Source of the DNA: Comamonadaceae bacterium OS-4
Lineage (GTDB): Bacteria > Pseudomonadota > Gammaproteobacteria > Burkholderiales > Burkholderiaceae_C
Length of the DNA: 64,000 bases
Reading direction: 5' to 3'
Assembly (NCBI GenBank): GCA_027924025.1
Contig: AP026970.1
Coordinates: 2,316,501-2,380,500, forward strand
The translations under genes were made by a program, and so were the position numbers. The notes beneath the pieces are model-generated. The model saw nothing but the letters and a program-made list of their open reading frames with translations. It had not been told where the DNA came from and ran no database searches. Positions 55,762 through 64,000 of the stretch are shown here, in pieces. How positions within the stretch are numbered: position 1 is the first letter of the stretch; the number at the start of each line of letters is the position of its first letter.

Positions 55762-56448
55762 TCAAAAGCCCTTCAGGCCCATACCAACTAGGAAGGTTTC
55801 AGAAGACCGGTCCCTTGATGCTTTGGGTTTCAAGGGCTTCACGGTGACGAAGGCCTCCTTGAACTTTTGCACCACGGCGTTGTAGCTCCCGCCATGGAAC
55901 ACTTTGGCGACGAGCGCGCCTTGGGGTTTCATGTGGTTTTGGGCAAATTCGATGGCTAGTTCAACGAGGTACTCGATGCGGGCCGCGTCCGCAGATGAAA
56001 TGCCCGACAGGTTGGGCGCCATGTCCGAGACCACCAGATCTGCCTTGTGCCCGCCCAGCGCGGCCTCCAGCTGCGTCAAAGTTTCGGCCTCCCGGAAATC
56101 GCCTTGAATAAAGGTCACCCCTTCAATCGGCTCCATGGGAAGCAGGTCCAAACCGATCAAGGTGCCGTTCAGGGCCCCTGCCGCCGCCCCCTGAGGCGAC
56201 ATGCGCCGGCGGAGGTACTGACTCCAGGCACCGGGGGTGCACCCCAGATCCACCACCAACTGCCCCGGTTTGACCAAGTGCAAGGTTTCATCAATCTCTT
56301 TGAGCTTGTAGGCCGCGCGCGCGCGGTAGCCCTCTTTGTTGGCCAATTTCACATAGGGGTCGTTAATATGGTCGTGTAACCACGCTTTATTGACCTTTTT
56401 GTTGCCGGCCTTGTTATCGGGCTTGTTACTTTTGCTCTGCGTTTTCAT
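55762..56448 (-). CDS. rlmE: 23S rRNA (uridine-2'-O)-methyltransferase RlmE
   Basis: 228 residues from the ATG at 56448 ([20 protein letters not shown]); the frame is open further up but runs through yhbY on the other strand. SAM motif [15 protein letters not shown], catalytic Lys-Asp-Lys-Glu set around [22 protein letters not shown] and SSETFLV. Methylates U2552 in the A-loop. A Lys/Asn-rich N-terminal extension of about 20 residues. Divergent from yhbY with 18 bases between starts. Confidence 0.97.
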   Translation of the reverse strand: MKTQSKSNKPDNKAGNKKVNKAWLHDHINDPYVKLANKEGYRARAAYKLKEIDETLHLVKPGQLVVDLGCTPGAWSQYLRRRMSPQGAAAGALNGTLIGLDLLPMEPIEGVTFIQGDFREAETLTQLEAALGGHKADLVVSDMAPNLSGISSADAARIEYLVELAIEFAQNHMKPQGALVAKVFHGGSYNAVVQKFKEAFVTVKPLKPKASRDRSSETFLVGMGLKGF

Positions 56449-56466
56449 TGCGTTGATAATACCCAC

Positions 56467-56940
56467 ATGCCTCAAATCCAATTGACACCCGCTCAGCGCA
56501 AAGATCACCGCGCTGAAGCCCACCACCTTGACCCTGTTGTTATGGTCGGTGGCGATGGCCTGACTGCCAACGTAAAAAAAGAAATCGACGCCGCCCTGAA
56601 TGCCCACGGACTCATCAAAGTCCGCGTGTTCTCGGACGACCGCGTCGCCCGCGACGAGATGTTCAAAACCCTGGCGGATGAGCTCAATGCTGCACCCATC
56701 CAGCACATCGGCAAATTGCTGGTGCTCTGGCGCCCCAAGGCCACCAAGGAAAAAGCGGTTGACGAAGACCGCATGCCCGGTCCCCGCGACTTCAAGGTGT
56801 TGAAGTTCGGCCGTCCCGGTACCCGCCCCGAAGTCAAGACACTGCGTGTTCTGGGCAACCAGCGCCTCACGCCCGGCGGCAATATCAAGCGCGCCAAGCC
56901 GAAGCCACAGACCAGCGTCAAAAAACGCAGCCAGACCTGA
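56467..56940 (+). CDS. yhbY: CRS1/YhbY-domain RNA-binding protein
   Basis: 157 residues. The CRM domain occupies the first 95: [40 protein letters not shown], and the loop LVLWRPK. The remaining part is a basic tail ([20 protein letters not shown]). Associates with pre-50S ribosomes. Divergent from rlmE, the usual arrangement. Confidence 0.95.
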   Translation: MPQIQLTPAQRKDHRAEAHHLDPVVMVGGDGLTANVKKEIDAALNAHGLIKVRVFSDDRVARDEMFKTLADELNAAPIQHIGKLLVLWRPKATKEKAVDEDRMPGPRDFKVLKFGRPGTRPEVKTLRVLGNQRLTPGGNIKRAKPKPQTSVKKRSQT

Positions 56941-56960
56941 TACCGAAAGACAAACTGACA

Positions 56961-56987
56961 ACCGGAGCCTCAAGCTCCGGTTTTTTT
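56961..56987 (+). terminator. Rho-independent terminator of yhbY
   Basis: ACCGGAGC and GCTCCGGT (56961-56968, 56974-56981) around CTCAA, with seven T following. Confidence 0.93.
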
Positions 56988-57426
56988 ATGCCTGCGCGTC
57001 CGTTGTATCGCTGCTGCCCGACAGTGCAGCGACCATTTGGCGCAGGACGACCAAGGCGCAAATCCACTGGACCACAAACAGGCCGGTGCCCAGTCGGTGC
57101 CACAAGGCAAGGTTCTCCCGCGCGACGATGCGCGGGGCAATGGCCAGTTCGACCATGAGTGCCAAGAGAACGCCGCCCACTACAAAAAGTGTAGCAGCCT
57201 GCGCAAACTCCACGGGCACCAGGCGCCGATTCGACCGAAATGCAATCAGCAACATCGCACCACAGGCCACGGAGATCCATGTCTGGGCGCTGAACAACTT
57301 GGCCGCCATTTGCCCGGCCATGGCGGGGTTGGGCAAATGCACAAACAGCATGGGCACAACCACCAAGCCCAACATGCTCAGGCTCATGGCCCACGCAGCC
57401 GCCAACCAGACAGGGAGTTGCCGCAT
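56986..57426 (-). CDS. DUF4149 family membrane protein
   Basis: 146 residues with four helices: WLAAAWAMSLSMLGLVVVPM, then a segment around WISVACGAMLLIAF, one around AATLFVVGGVLLALMVELAI, and a last near GTGLFVVQWICALVVL. The motif MLFVHLPNPAMAGQMAAKLF and RENLALWHRLG fit DUF4149 (TMEM205-like). Function unknown. It shares one base with greA upstream on the same strand, so it is cotranscribed with it. Confidence 0.85.
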   Translation of the reverse strand: MRQLPVWLAAAWAMSLSMLGLVVVPMLFVHLPNPAMAGQMAAKLFSAQTWISVACGAMLLIAFRSNRRLVPVEFAQAATLFVVGGVLLALMVELAIAPRIVARENLALWHRLGTGLFVVQWICALVVLRQMVAALSGSSDTTDAQA

Positions 57427-57902
57427 CAGATGTAGTCGACGGCCACGACCTCGTAGGCACGCTCACCACCAGGGGCCAGCACCACTGCGGTGTCACCCAC
57501 CTCTTTGCCGATCAAGGCACGGGCAATAGGGCTGCTGATGTTGATCAGGCCTTGCTTGAGGTCTGCTTCGTCTTCACCCACGATCTGGTACTTGACCTGC
57601 TGGCCACTTTCTTCATCTTCCAACTGCACGGTCGCACCGAAAACGACACGACCATCCGCCTGGATCGATGCGGGGTCAATCACCTGCGCGGCGGACAATT
57701 TGCCCTCCACTTCCTGGATACGACCTTCAATAAAACCCTGGCGCTCTTTGGCAGCGTCGTAGTCGGCGTTTTCGCTCAAATCGCCTTGGGCACGGGCTTC
57801 AGCGATGGCTTGGATCACCGAAGGACGCTCTACGGTTTTGAGCTTGTGCAGTTCGGCTTTGAGCATTTCAGCGCCGCGCTTGGTAATGGGATAGGTTGCC
57901 AT
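57426..57902 (-). CDS. greA: Transcription elongation factor GreA
   Basis: 158 residues: N-terminal coiled coil [20 protein letters not shown] with the acidic tip [20 protein letters not shown] that rescues backtracked RNA polymerase, and C-terminal FKBP-like domain [20 protein letters not shown]. It follows carB on the same strand, a linkage frequent in Burkholderiales. Confidence 0.98.
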   Translation of the reverse strand: MATYPITKRGAEMLKAELHKLKTVERPSVIQAIAEARAQGDLSENADYDAAKERQGFIEGRIQEVEGKLSAAQVIDPASIQADGRVVFGATVQLEDEESGQQVKYQIVGEDEADLKQGLINISSPIARALIGKEVGDTAVVLAPGGERAYEVVAVDYI

Positions 57903-57940
57903 GGTGTCTCTAGCTAGGTTTTACAGAGCCTCAAAGTACA

Positions 57941-57974
57941 AGGACAGTGCGGCGCTTGCGCGCGGCACTGTCCT
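57941..57974. other. Hairpin between carB and greA
   Basis: Perfect 10-base arms AGGACAGTGC (57941-57950) and GCACTGTCCT (57965-57974) with a G/C-rich loop. No T tract on the transcribed strand. A second small stem TTGGCA/TGCCAA lies at 57981-57998. Could be a weak terminator or processing site separating carB and greA. Confidence 0.5.
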
Positions 57975-58011
57975 ATGCGGTTGGCACGATTATGCCAACG
58001 ATTGAGGGCTT

Positions 58012-61000
58012 TTAGGCTAGGAGTTCAGCGTGCATCTCCTGCACAGAAATCACACCTAGGCTGTCGAGGTATTTCATGCCTTCCACCGCCGCTTCTGCAC
58101 CTGCAATCGTGGTGTACGTGGTGACACGGGCCAGCAATGCGGAGGTGCGGATCAGGCGAGAGTCTGCAATCGCATTGCGGCGCTCTTCCACCGTGTTCAC
58201 CACCATCGAAATTTCTTCGTTTTTGATGGTGTCCACAATGTGCGGGCGACCTTCGGTGACCTTGTTCACCACGCCGCAGGCCACACCCGCCGCGTTGATG
58301 GCCGCGGCGGTGCCTTTGGTAGCCACCACTTCAAAGCCCAGGCCGACCAGCTTGCGCGCCACTTCTACTGCACGGGGCTTGTCCGCTTGCTTTACCGAGA
58401 TAAACGCCTTGCCGCCGCGTGGGAGCTTGGCGCCTGCGCCGAGTTGGCTCTTCACAAACGCTTCGCCAAAGGTCTTGCCCACGCCCATGACTTCACCCGT
58501 GGACTTCATCTCAGGTCCGAGGATTGTGTCCACACCGGGGAACTTCACGAAGGGGAAGACCGCTTCTTTGACGCTGAAGTAAGGCGGGGTCACTTCCTTG
58601 CTGATGCCTTGGCTTGCCAACGATTGGCCGGCCATGCAGCGCGCGGCAACCTTGGCCAACTGAATGCCAGTCGCCTTGGAAACAAACGGCACGGTGCGGC
58701 TTGCGCGGGGGTTCACTTCCAGCACGTAGATGACATCTTTGCCGTCCACGTTTTGAATGGCAAACTGCACATTCATCAAACCAACCACATTCAGAGCACC
58801 CGCCATGGCCTTGGTTTGACGCTTGATCTCGGCGACCGTGTCCGCATGCAGGCTGAAAGGCGGCAGCGAGCAGGCAGAGTCACCGCTGTGCACGCCGGCT
58901 TGCTCAATGTGTTCCATCACACCACCAATGAATGTCGCACCGGTGTTATCGCGAATGCAGTCCACATCGCACTCGATCGCGTCGTTCAAGAAGCGGTCCA
59001 GCAGCACCGGGCTGTCGTTGCTCACCTTGACAGCTTCGCGCATGTAACGCTCCAGGTCGCGCTGCTCGTGCACGATTTCCATCGCACGGCCACCCAACAC
59101 ATAGCTGGGGCGCACTACGAGGGGGTAACCCAGGGCAGCTGCCTTTTCGAGCGCTTCGGGCTCTGTGCGGGCAGTCGCGTTTGGCGGCTGGCGCAGGTTC
59201 AGGGCGTGCAACAGCTTTTGGAATCGCTCACGATCTTCGGCGGCGTCAATCATGTCAGGGGTGGTGCCGATAATGGGCACGCCGTTAGCCTCGAGGTCCA
59301 GCGCCAACTTCAAAGGCGTTTGGCCACCGTACTGCACGATCACACCGACGGGTTTTTCTTTGTCCACGATTTCCAGCACGTCTTCGAGCGTCAAGGGTTC
59401 GAAGTACAGGCGGTCAGAGGTGTCGTAGTCGGTGGACACGGTTTCGGGGTTGCAGTTGACCATGATGGTCTCGTAACCGTCTTCGCGCATGGCCAAGGCG
59501 GCGTGTACGCAGCAGTAGTCGAACTCAATACCCTGGCCGATACGGTTGGGGCCACCGCCCAGCACCATGATCTTTTTCTTGTCAGTAGGTGCCGCTTCGC
59601 ACTCGGAGCCATCGGCCTCGTAGGTGGAATACATGTAAGCGGTGTTGGTGGCGAACTCGGCGGCACAAGTGTCCACGCGCTTGTAGACCGGGCGCACACC
59701 CAAGGCACGGCGCTTCTCGCGCACCGCCTTGTCGGTGGTCTTGAACTGGCGGGCCAAGCGGCGGTCCGAGAAGCCTTTTTGCTTCAAAGCGCGCAATGTA
59801 GGCGCATCGATCTTGTCCAGCGCAGAGCCGCTGGCGGGCTGGGGCAGGCGCTCGATCTCGAGCTCCAGCTTCACGATCTGCTCAATCTGCACCAAGAACC
59901 AGGGGTCGATTTTGGTCAGCGCGAACACCTCGTCCACGCTCATGCCCTGGGCAAAGGCGTCGCCCACGTACCAGATGCGCTCAGGGCCGGGCTCGCCCAG
60001 CTCTTTTTCCAGCACTTCGCGGTCCTGGGTTTTTTCGTTCATGCCGTCCACGCCGACTTCCAGGCCGCGCAGGGCTTTCTGGAAGGACTCTTGGAAGGTA
60101 CGGCCCATGGCCATCACCTCGCCCACCGACTTCATCTGGGTGGTCAGGCGGCTGTCGGCAGCGGGGAATTTTTCGAACGCGAAACGCGGGATCTTGGTGA
60201 CCACGTAATCGATGGAAGGCTCGAACGATGCTGGGGTAGCACCACCGGTGATGTCGTTGCGCAACTCGTCGAGGGTGAAGCCCACGGCCAGCTTGGCGGC
60301 GACCTTGGCAATCGGGAAGCCTGTGGCTTTGGATGCCAACGCGGAAGAGCGCGACACGCGGGGGTTCATCTCGATCACCACCATGCGGCCGTCAACCGGG
60401 TTGATCGAGAACTGCACGTTAGAGCCACCGGTGTCTACACCAATCTCACGCAGCACCGCCAAAGAGGCGTTACGCAGGATTTGGTATTCCTTGTCGGTCA
60501 GGGTCTGTGCCGGTGCCACGGTGATGGAGTCGCCGGTGTGAACGCCCATCGGGTCCAAGTTTTCGATCGAGCACACGATGATGCAGTTGTCCGCCTTGTC
60601 GCGCACCACTTCCATTTCGTACTCTTTCCAGCCCAAGAGCGACTCTTCGATCAACAGCTCATTGGTGGGCGAGGCTTCCAGGCCGCGCTTGCAGATGGTC
60701 TCGAACTCTTCGGAGTTGTAGGCGATACCGCCGCCGGTACCGCCCAAGGTGAAGCTGGGGCGGATCACGGTGGGGAAGCCCAACGTCTTTTGCACAGCCC
60801 AGGCTTCGTCCATGCTGTGGGCGATACCGGAGCGCGCGGAGCCCAGACCGATCTTGGTCATGGCGTCCTTGAACTTCAGGCGGTCTTCCGCCTTGTCGAT
60901 AGCCTCGGGCGTTGCACCGATCAGCTCCACCTTGTACTTGTCCAGCACGCCGTGGTGCCAGAGGTCCAGCGCGCAGTTCAGCGCAGTCTGGCCACCCATG

Positions 61001-61266
61001 GTGGGCAGAATGGCGTCGGGCTTTTCCTTGGCGATGATTTTTTCGACCGTTTGCCAAGTGATGGGCTCGATGTAGGTCACATCGGCGGTGGCAGGGTCGG
61101 TCATGATCGTCGCGGGGTTGCTGTTGATCAGAATGACTTTGTAGCCCTCTTCACGCAAAGCTTTGCACGCTTGCACGCCGGAGTAGTCGAACTCACAGGC
61201 CTGCCCGATGATGATGGGGCCGGCGCCGATGATGAGAATGCTTTTGATGTCGGTACGTTTTGGCAT
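58012..61266 (-). CDS. carB: Carbamoyl-phosphate synthase large subunit
   Basis: 1084 residues in two homologous ATP-grasp halves. Start [20 protein letters not shown]; first phosphate-binding region [13 protein letters not shown]; second half opens with [20 protein letters not shown] and has [21 protein letters not shown]-terminal MGS-like allosteric domain after about residue 940 ([20 protein letters not shown]). Makes carbamoyl phosphate for arginine and pyrimidines with CarA. Lies downstream of a LysE-type gene that separates it from carA. Confidence 0.98.
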   Translation of the reverse strand: MPKRTDIKSILIIGAGPIIIGQACEFDYSGVQACKALREEGYKVILINSNPATIMTDPATADVTYIEPITWQTVEKIIAKEKPDAILPTMGGQTALNCALDLWHHGVLDKYKVELIGATPEAIDKAEDRLKFKDAMTKIGLGSARSGIAHSMDEAWAVQKTLGFPTVIRPSFTLGGTGGGIAYNSEEFETICKRGLEASPTNELLIEESLLGWKEYEMEVVRDKADNCIIVCSIENLDPMGVHTGDSITVAPAQTLTDKEYQILRNASLAVLREIGVDTGGSNVQFSINPVDGRMVVIEMNPRVSRSSALASKATGFPIAKVAAKLAVGFTLDELRNDITGGATPASFEPSIDYVVTKIPRFAFEKFPAADSRLTTQMKSVGEVMAMGRTFQESFQKALRGLEVGVDGMNEKTQDREVLEKELGEPGPERIWYVGDAFAQGMSVDEVFALTKIDPWFLVQIEQIVKLELEIERLPQPASGSALDKIDAPTLRALKQKGFSDRRLARQFKTTDKAVREKRRALGVRPVYKRVDTCAAEFATNTAYMYSTYEADGSECEAAPTDKKKIMVLGGGPNRIGQGIEFDYCCVHAALAMREDGYETIMVNCNPETVSTDYDTSDRLYFEPLTLEDVLEIVDKEKPVGVIVQYGGQTPLKLALDLEANGVPIIGTTPDMIDAAEDRERFQKLLHALNLRQPPNATARTEPEALEKAAALGYPLVVRPSYVLGGRAMEIVHEQRDLERYMREAVKVSNDSPVLLDRFLNDAIECDVDCIRDNTGATFIGGVMEHIEQAGVHSGDSACSLPPFSLHADTVAEIKRQTKAMAGALNVVGLMNVQFAIQNVDGKDVIYVLEVNPRASRTVPFVSKATGIQLAKVAARCMAGQSLASQGISKEVTPPYFSVKEAVFPFVKFPGVDTILGPEMKSTGEVMGVGKTFGEAFVKSQLGAGAKLPRGGKAFISVKQADKPRAVEVARKLVGLGFEVVATKGTAAAINAAGVACGVVNKVTEGRPHIVDTIKNEEISMVVNTVEERRNAIADSRLIRTSALLARVTTYTTIAGAEAAVEGMKYLDSLGVISVQEMHAELLA

Positions 61267-61317
61267 GGTGGACTCTTAGCTTTAGGGCTTTTTAGTTTTT
61301 AATCAAATCAATCGGAT

Positions 61318-61986
61318 TCAGTTCAGGCTGGCTGTCGCCAGCTTGGCACCGAACCAGACGAACAGGCCGCCCACGGCACTGGACAGGGTGGCACTCAGCC
61401 GCTTGCGGCGGCTGAACCCCTGGGCCAGTCGGGCACCTGCAAAAATCAGGGCAGAAAGATACATAGCACTGAACACCATGATGATGGCGCTCAAAATCAA
61501 GAAAGGCACCGCAGGCGTTTCGTAAGCAGGGTCAATGAACTGCACAAAGAACGACAGCAGAAAAAGAATCGCCTTGGGATTCAGCAGACTGATAACCAGC
61601 GCGCGCTTGAAAGGCTGCTGCAAATGGGCGGAAGCCTCTGCCACAGCACCCTCCGCGGCCGCTTGCATCGGCTGGTGGCTGCGCCACTTGCGGATTGCGG
61701 CGATCACCAGGTTCACCCCGACCCAGGTGAGATACGCGGCACCGGCGTATTTCACCACCATGAACAGCGCGGGATAAGTACGCAACAAACCGGCAGCGCC
61801 AAGCGCCGTGAGCAACAGCAATATGGTGTCGCCCACAAAAACGCCCATGGCGCCCTGGTAGCCGGCTTTCACGCCCCGCACGGTCGCGACTGACAAGACA
61901 AACAATGAGTTAGGCCCGGGCAACAAAATGATGCCCAAAGCGCCCACCACATAGGTCCAGAGGTCAGTCACGCCGTAGAAGCTCAT
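61318..61986 (-). CDS. LysE/RhtB-family amino acid exporter (LeuE-like)
   Basis: 222 residues with six helices and the LysE signature (LLPGPNSLFVLSVATVRGVK, followed by GVFVGDTILLLLTALGAAG). Closest in feel to LeuE (leucine/neutral amino acid export): YAGAAYLTWVGVNLVIAAIR, FKRALVISLLNPKAILFLLS. It is embedded between carA (6 bases) and carB (51 bases) on the same strand, an arrangement I associate with Burkholderiales. It might export an amino acid linked to the arginine branch; the substrate is not known. Confidence 0.9.
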   Translation of the reverse strand: MSFYGVTDLWTYVVGALGIILLPGPNSLFVLSVATVRGVKAGYQGAMGVFVGDTILLLLTALGAAGLLRTYPALFMVVKYAGAAYLTWVGVNLVIAAIRKWRSHQPMQAAAEGAVAEASAHLQQPFKRALVISLLNPKAILFLLSFFVQFIDPAYETPAVPFLILSAIIMVFSAMYLSALIFAGARLAQGFSRRKRLSATLSSAVGGLFVWFGAKLATASLN

Positions 61987-61991
61987 GGTGC

Positions 61992-63161
61992 TTAAGCTGC
62001 TTTCTTTTCCATCTCTGTGATGAAGCGGTCAAACAGGTACCCGATATCGTGCGGACCCGGAGAGGCTTCAGGGTGCCCTTGGAAGCAAAACGCTGGTTTA
62101 TCGGTGCGCTCCAGGCCTTGCAAGGTTCCGTCAAACAAACTGACGTGCGTGGCACGCAGGTTGGCAGGCAAGGTTTTTTCATCCACCGCAAAACCGTGGT
62201 TTTGACTGGTGATAGACACTTGGCCGCTGTCGAGGTCTTTGACAGGATGGTTGGCACCGTGGTGACCAAACTTCATCTTGAAGGTTTTGGCACCGCTGGC
62301 CAGCGCCATGATCTGATGACCCAAGCAAATACCGAAGGTCGGCGTGCCGGTCTCGATCAACTCTTTGGCTGCTGCAATGGCGTAATCGCAAGGCTCCGGG
62401 TCACCGGGGCCGTTGGAGAGGAAAATACCGTTGGGGTTGAGCTTGAGCACATCGGCTGCTGGCGTTTGCGCCGGCACGACCGTGACCTTGCAACCTCGTT
62501 GGGCCAACATGCGCAGGATGTTTTTCTTGACGCCGAAATCATAGGCCACCACATGGAACTTGGGAGCGGTTTGCTGGCCATAGCCTTGACCCAACGTCCA
62601 CTCGGCTTCGGTCCAGCCGTAACTTTCTTGGCTGGAGACCACTTTGGCCAAATCCAGGCCAGCCATGCTGGGGGCGCCCTTGGCTGCAGCGACGGCTTTT
62701 TCAATCGCCTCTTTGGTGACCGACTCGCCGACCGCCAGCGCCATGATGCAGCCGTTTTGCGCACCTTGGGTGCGCAGCTGACGGGTCAACTGCCGGGTAT
62801 CGATGTTGGCAATCGCTACCGTGCCCTCAGCTACCAAGTACTCGGTCAGCGTTTGGGTTTTACGGAAATTGCTGGCCACTAGGGGCAGGTCTTTGATGAT
62901 CAAACCAGCCGCAAAGACTTTGTGGGACTCCACGTCTTCGGGGTTGACACCGTAGTTGCCGATGTGGGGGTAAGTGAGGGTGACGATCTGCTGGCAGTAG
63001 CTAGGATCCGTGAGGATTTCCTGATAGCCGGTCATGGAGGTGTTGAACACCACCTCGCCGACCGTGGAGCCTGCGGCTCCAATGGAATTGCCAATGTAGA
63101 CCGTGCCGTCTGCGAGCGCCAGGATGGCGGGTGGGGTAGTTCCCTTGAGAGACAAAAGCAC
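61992..63161 (-). CDS. carA: Carbamoyl-phosphate synthase small subunit
   Basis: 389 residues; the glutaminase subunit that passes ammonia to CarB. N-terminal CPSase domain [37 protein letters not shown]; glutaminase nucleophile [15 protein letters not shown] and the His/Glu pair near [12 protein letters not shown] chose a GTG start at 63161: CGGAGA lies 6-8 bases upstream and the family N-terminus begins here. An ATG 33 bases earlier (63194) is the alternative. First gene of the carA-lysE-carB(-greA) transcript. Confidence 0.95.
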   Translation of the reverse strand: MLLSLKGTTPPAILALADGTVYIGNSIGAAGSTVGEVVFNTSMTGYQEILTDPSYCQQIVTLTYPHIGNYGVNPEDVESHKVFAAGLIIKDLPLVASNFRKTQTLTEYLVAEGTVAIANIDTRQLTRQLRTQGAQNGCIMALAVGESVTKEAIEKAVAAAKGAPSMAGLDLAKVVSSQESYGWTEAEWTLGQGYGQQTAPKFHVVAYDFGVKKNILRMLAQRGCKVTVVPAQTPAADVLKLNPNGIFLSNGPGDPEPCDYAIAAAKELIETGTPTFGICLGHQIMALASGAKTFKMKFGHHGANHPVKDLDSGQVSITSQNHGFAVDEKTLPANLRATHVSLFDGTLQGLERTDKPAFCFQGHPEASPGPHDIGYLFDRFITEMEKKAA

Positions 63162-63311
63162 TGGTTTCTCCGAATGTTTTACGGGTACGCCCAAACGCGC
63201 TCAAGACAGGCTCTTGGCGGGTGCCGCGCAGGAGGTAAGTCCTTGCGGATGCTTTTTACGAGGGAATGTGCAGAGTTGCGCTTGGGACGGCTGTTTTCTG
63301 GAAAGCCTCTG

Positions 63312-63317
63312 ATTATA
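63312..63317 (-). promoter_or_regulatory. Candidate -10 box of the carA promoter
   Basis: A perfect TATAAT on the minus strand with CTGAAT 17 bases upstream as a poor -35. It would give a leader of about 145 bases before the GTG start. It overlaps nothing coding. Confidence 0.45.
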
Positions 63318-63342
63318 ACCGAGGGCAAACCCGAATTCAGTT

Positions 63343-64000
63343 TCAGGCAAGCTTCAAACTGCTGGCATGCAGGCAAATGGCTGCTGCTGCGGCCACATTT
63401 AGAGACTCCTCGCCTCCCGGCTGGCCAATGCGGGCAAAGACGGTGGCGCTCGCCATCAGAGCCTCAGAAACGCCCTGCCCTTCATGCCCCATCGCCCAAG
63501 CGCAGGGATGCGGCAAATCAAGTCGCTGCACCAAATCCCCTTGGTGTGAGCTGGTCACCACCAAGGGCACACGCAGGGCATCCAGGTCAGCCAATTCCAA
63601 GCCTTCCAGCAATTGCAGCCCGAAATGCGCACCCATGCCTGCGCGCAAAACTTTGGGGCTCCATAAAGCGGCAGCCCCTTTGAGCGCCAACACTTGGCGA
63701 AAGCCGAATGCGCCCGCGCTGCGCAAGATGGAGCCCACATTCCCCGCGTCTTGCACCCGGTCGAGGATGACGGTGGCGGCCTCGGGGTCAATCGCGGCAG
63801 CGACCGGCACATCGATCACAAAGCCCACACGGGCCGGCGACTCCAAGCCACTGATTTCACGGAACAACATATCCGGAATCACTACGATTTTGATAGCTGC
63901 TCGCGCATATTCGGCGGGGGCCAGAGGCCAAAATGACTCAGAAACCACCAACACTGCAGGCTGCACACCGCGGGTCAAGGCGGCGCCGCACAAGTGGTCT
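63343..64000 (-). CDS. SpoU/TrmH-type RNA 2'-O-methyltransferase (5' end outside window)
   Basis: At least 218 residues of a rRNA/tRNA ribose methyltransferase; the frame is open to the right edge (preceding residues DHL), so the N-terminus is missing. SPOUT knot motifs: ATVILDRVQDAGNVGSILRS (motif 1), CAWAMGHEGQGVSEALM (motif 2), ARIGQPGGEESLNVAAAAAI (motif 3). The N-terminal substrate-binding part includes LAPAEYARAAIKIVVIP, encoded by an interspersed repeat. Which RNA is modified cannot be told. It is upstream of carA on the same strand, 181 bases away. Confidence 0.88.
   Translation of the reverse strand, partial: DHLCGAALTRGVQPAVLVVSESFWPLAPAEYARAAIKIVVIPDMLFREISGLESPARVGFVIDVPVAAAIDPEAATVILDRVQDAGNVGSILRSAGAFGFRQVLALKGAAALWSPKVLRAGMGAHFGLQLLEGLELADLDALRVPLVVTSSHQGDLVQRLDLPHPCAWAMGHEGQGVSEALMASATVFARIGQPGGEESLNVAAAAAICLHASSLKLA
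63883..63932 (+). repeat. Interspersed hairpin repeat, copy inside the RNA methyltransferase
   Basis: TTTTGATAGCTGCTCGCGCA, TATTCGGCGGGG, CCAGAGGCCAAAATG; the left end is shortened. Translated in the shared frame, between the N-terminal substrate domain and the SPOUT domain. Confidence 0.75.

Noticed and set aside
58240..61302. Open frame of about 1020 codons on the plus strand opposite carB
   Set aside because: Composition (His/Gln/Leu/Arg-rich, no recognisable domain) is that of an antisense frame kept open by GC-rich codon use; carB on the other strand is certain.
1..64000. CRISPR arrays, tRNA, rRNA, insertion sequences or prophage
   Set aside because: None seen: no regularly spaced direct repeats with spacers, no cloverleaf-like sequences in the gaps, no transposase, integrase or phage genes. 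A tRNA search program would be needed to exclude a tRNA fully.

Overview
The window reads as chromosome of a betaproteobacterium of the order Burkholderiales, most likely family Comamonadaceae (Rhodoferax/Curvibacter-like). The grounds are the gene orders (rlmE-ftsH-folP-glmM, dnaX-ybaB-recR with the SRP RNA, carA-lysE-carB-greA, pstSCAB-phoU-phoB-phoR), the protein sequences, and an interspersed hairpin repeat of a kind I associate with that family. No rRNA, tRNA, IS element, prophage or CRISPR array was seen, and no gap between genes exceeds 300 bases.

Layout. 0-5.3 kb: a sensory cluster of a LuxR-type response regulator (cut by the window edge), a hybrid histidine kinase, a periplasmic binding protein without a transporter, and a TonB-dependent receptor. 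5.4-13.7 kb: moaA, rnhA, a methyltransferase, gloB, mltD, a MAPEG protein, recR, ybaB, dnaX and the divergent SRP RNA. 13.9-25.5 kb: a 7TM diguanylate cyclase, a BaiN-like flavoprotein, an AddAB-type helicase-nuclease, trxA, rho and rpmE2. 25.6-27.3 kb: a large membrane protein.

27.3-45.4 kb is a phosphate island: phoR-phoB-phoU-pstB-pstA-pstC-pstS, a fasciclin lipoprotein, a binding protein, ppx, a dual EAL/GGDEF protein, an H1-tailed ribbon-helix-helix-like protein, sixA, ppk and an operon (olsB-like, PlcP-like, Agt-like) that looks built to replace phospholipids. By eye I find PhoB-box-like 11-base-period repeats at five promoters: pstS, the fasciclin gene, the EAL/GGDEF gene, ppk and the lipid operon. 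This suggests one phosphate-starvation response covering uptake, polyphosphate, c-di-GMP and lipids.

45.5-50.1 kb is an arsenic operon (arsR, a shrunken arsenate reductase, an aquaglyceroporin, arsC, arsH, arsA) with an ArsA ATPase but no ArsB or Acr3 pump. 50.1-64 kb is mostly housekeeping: glmM, folP, ftsH, rlmE, yhbY, greA, carB, a LysE exporter, carA and an RNA methyltransferase cut by the right edge.

The most unusual signal is a roughly 60-base hairpin repeat present about ten times. Five copies lie inside unrelated genes (dnaX, addA, addB, the aquaporin, the RNA methyltransferase), always read on the same strand and frame, so that the proteins share a peptide resembling LAPxNSARxAIxIVAxP. 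Three intergenic copies supply the stop codons of neighbouring genes. Also notable is a run of nine A in dnaX where slippage in either direction meets a stop within a few codons, as expected for production of a short gamma subunit.
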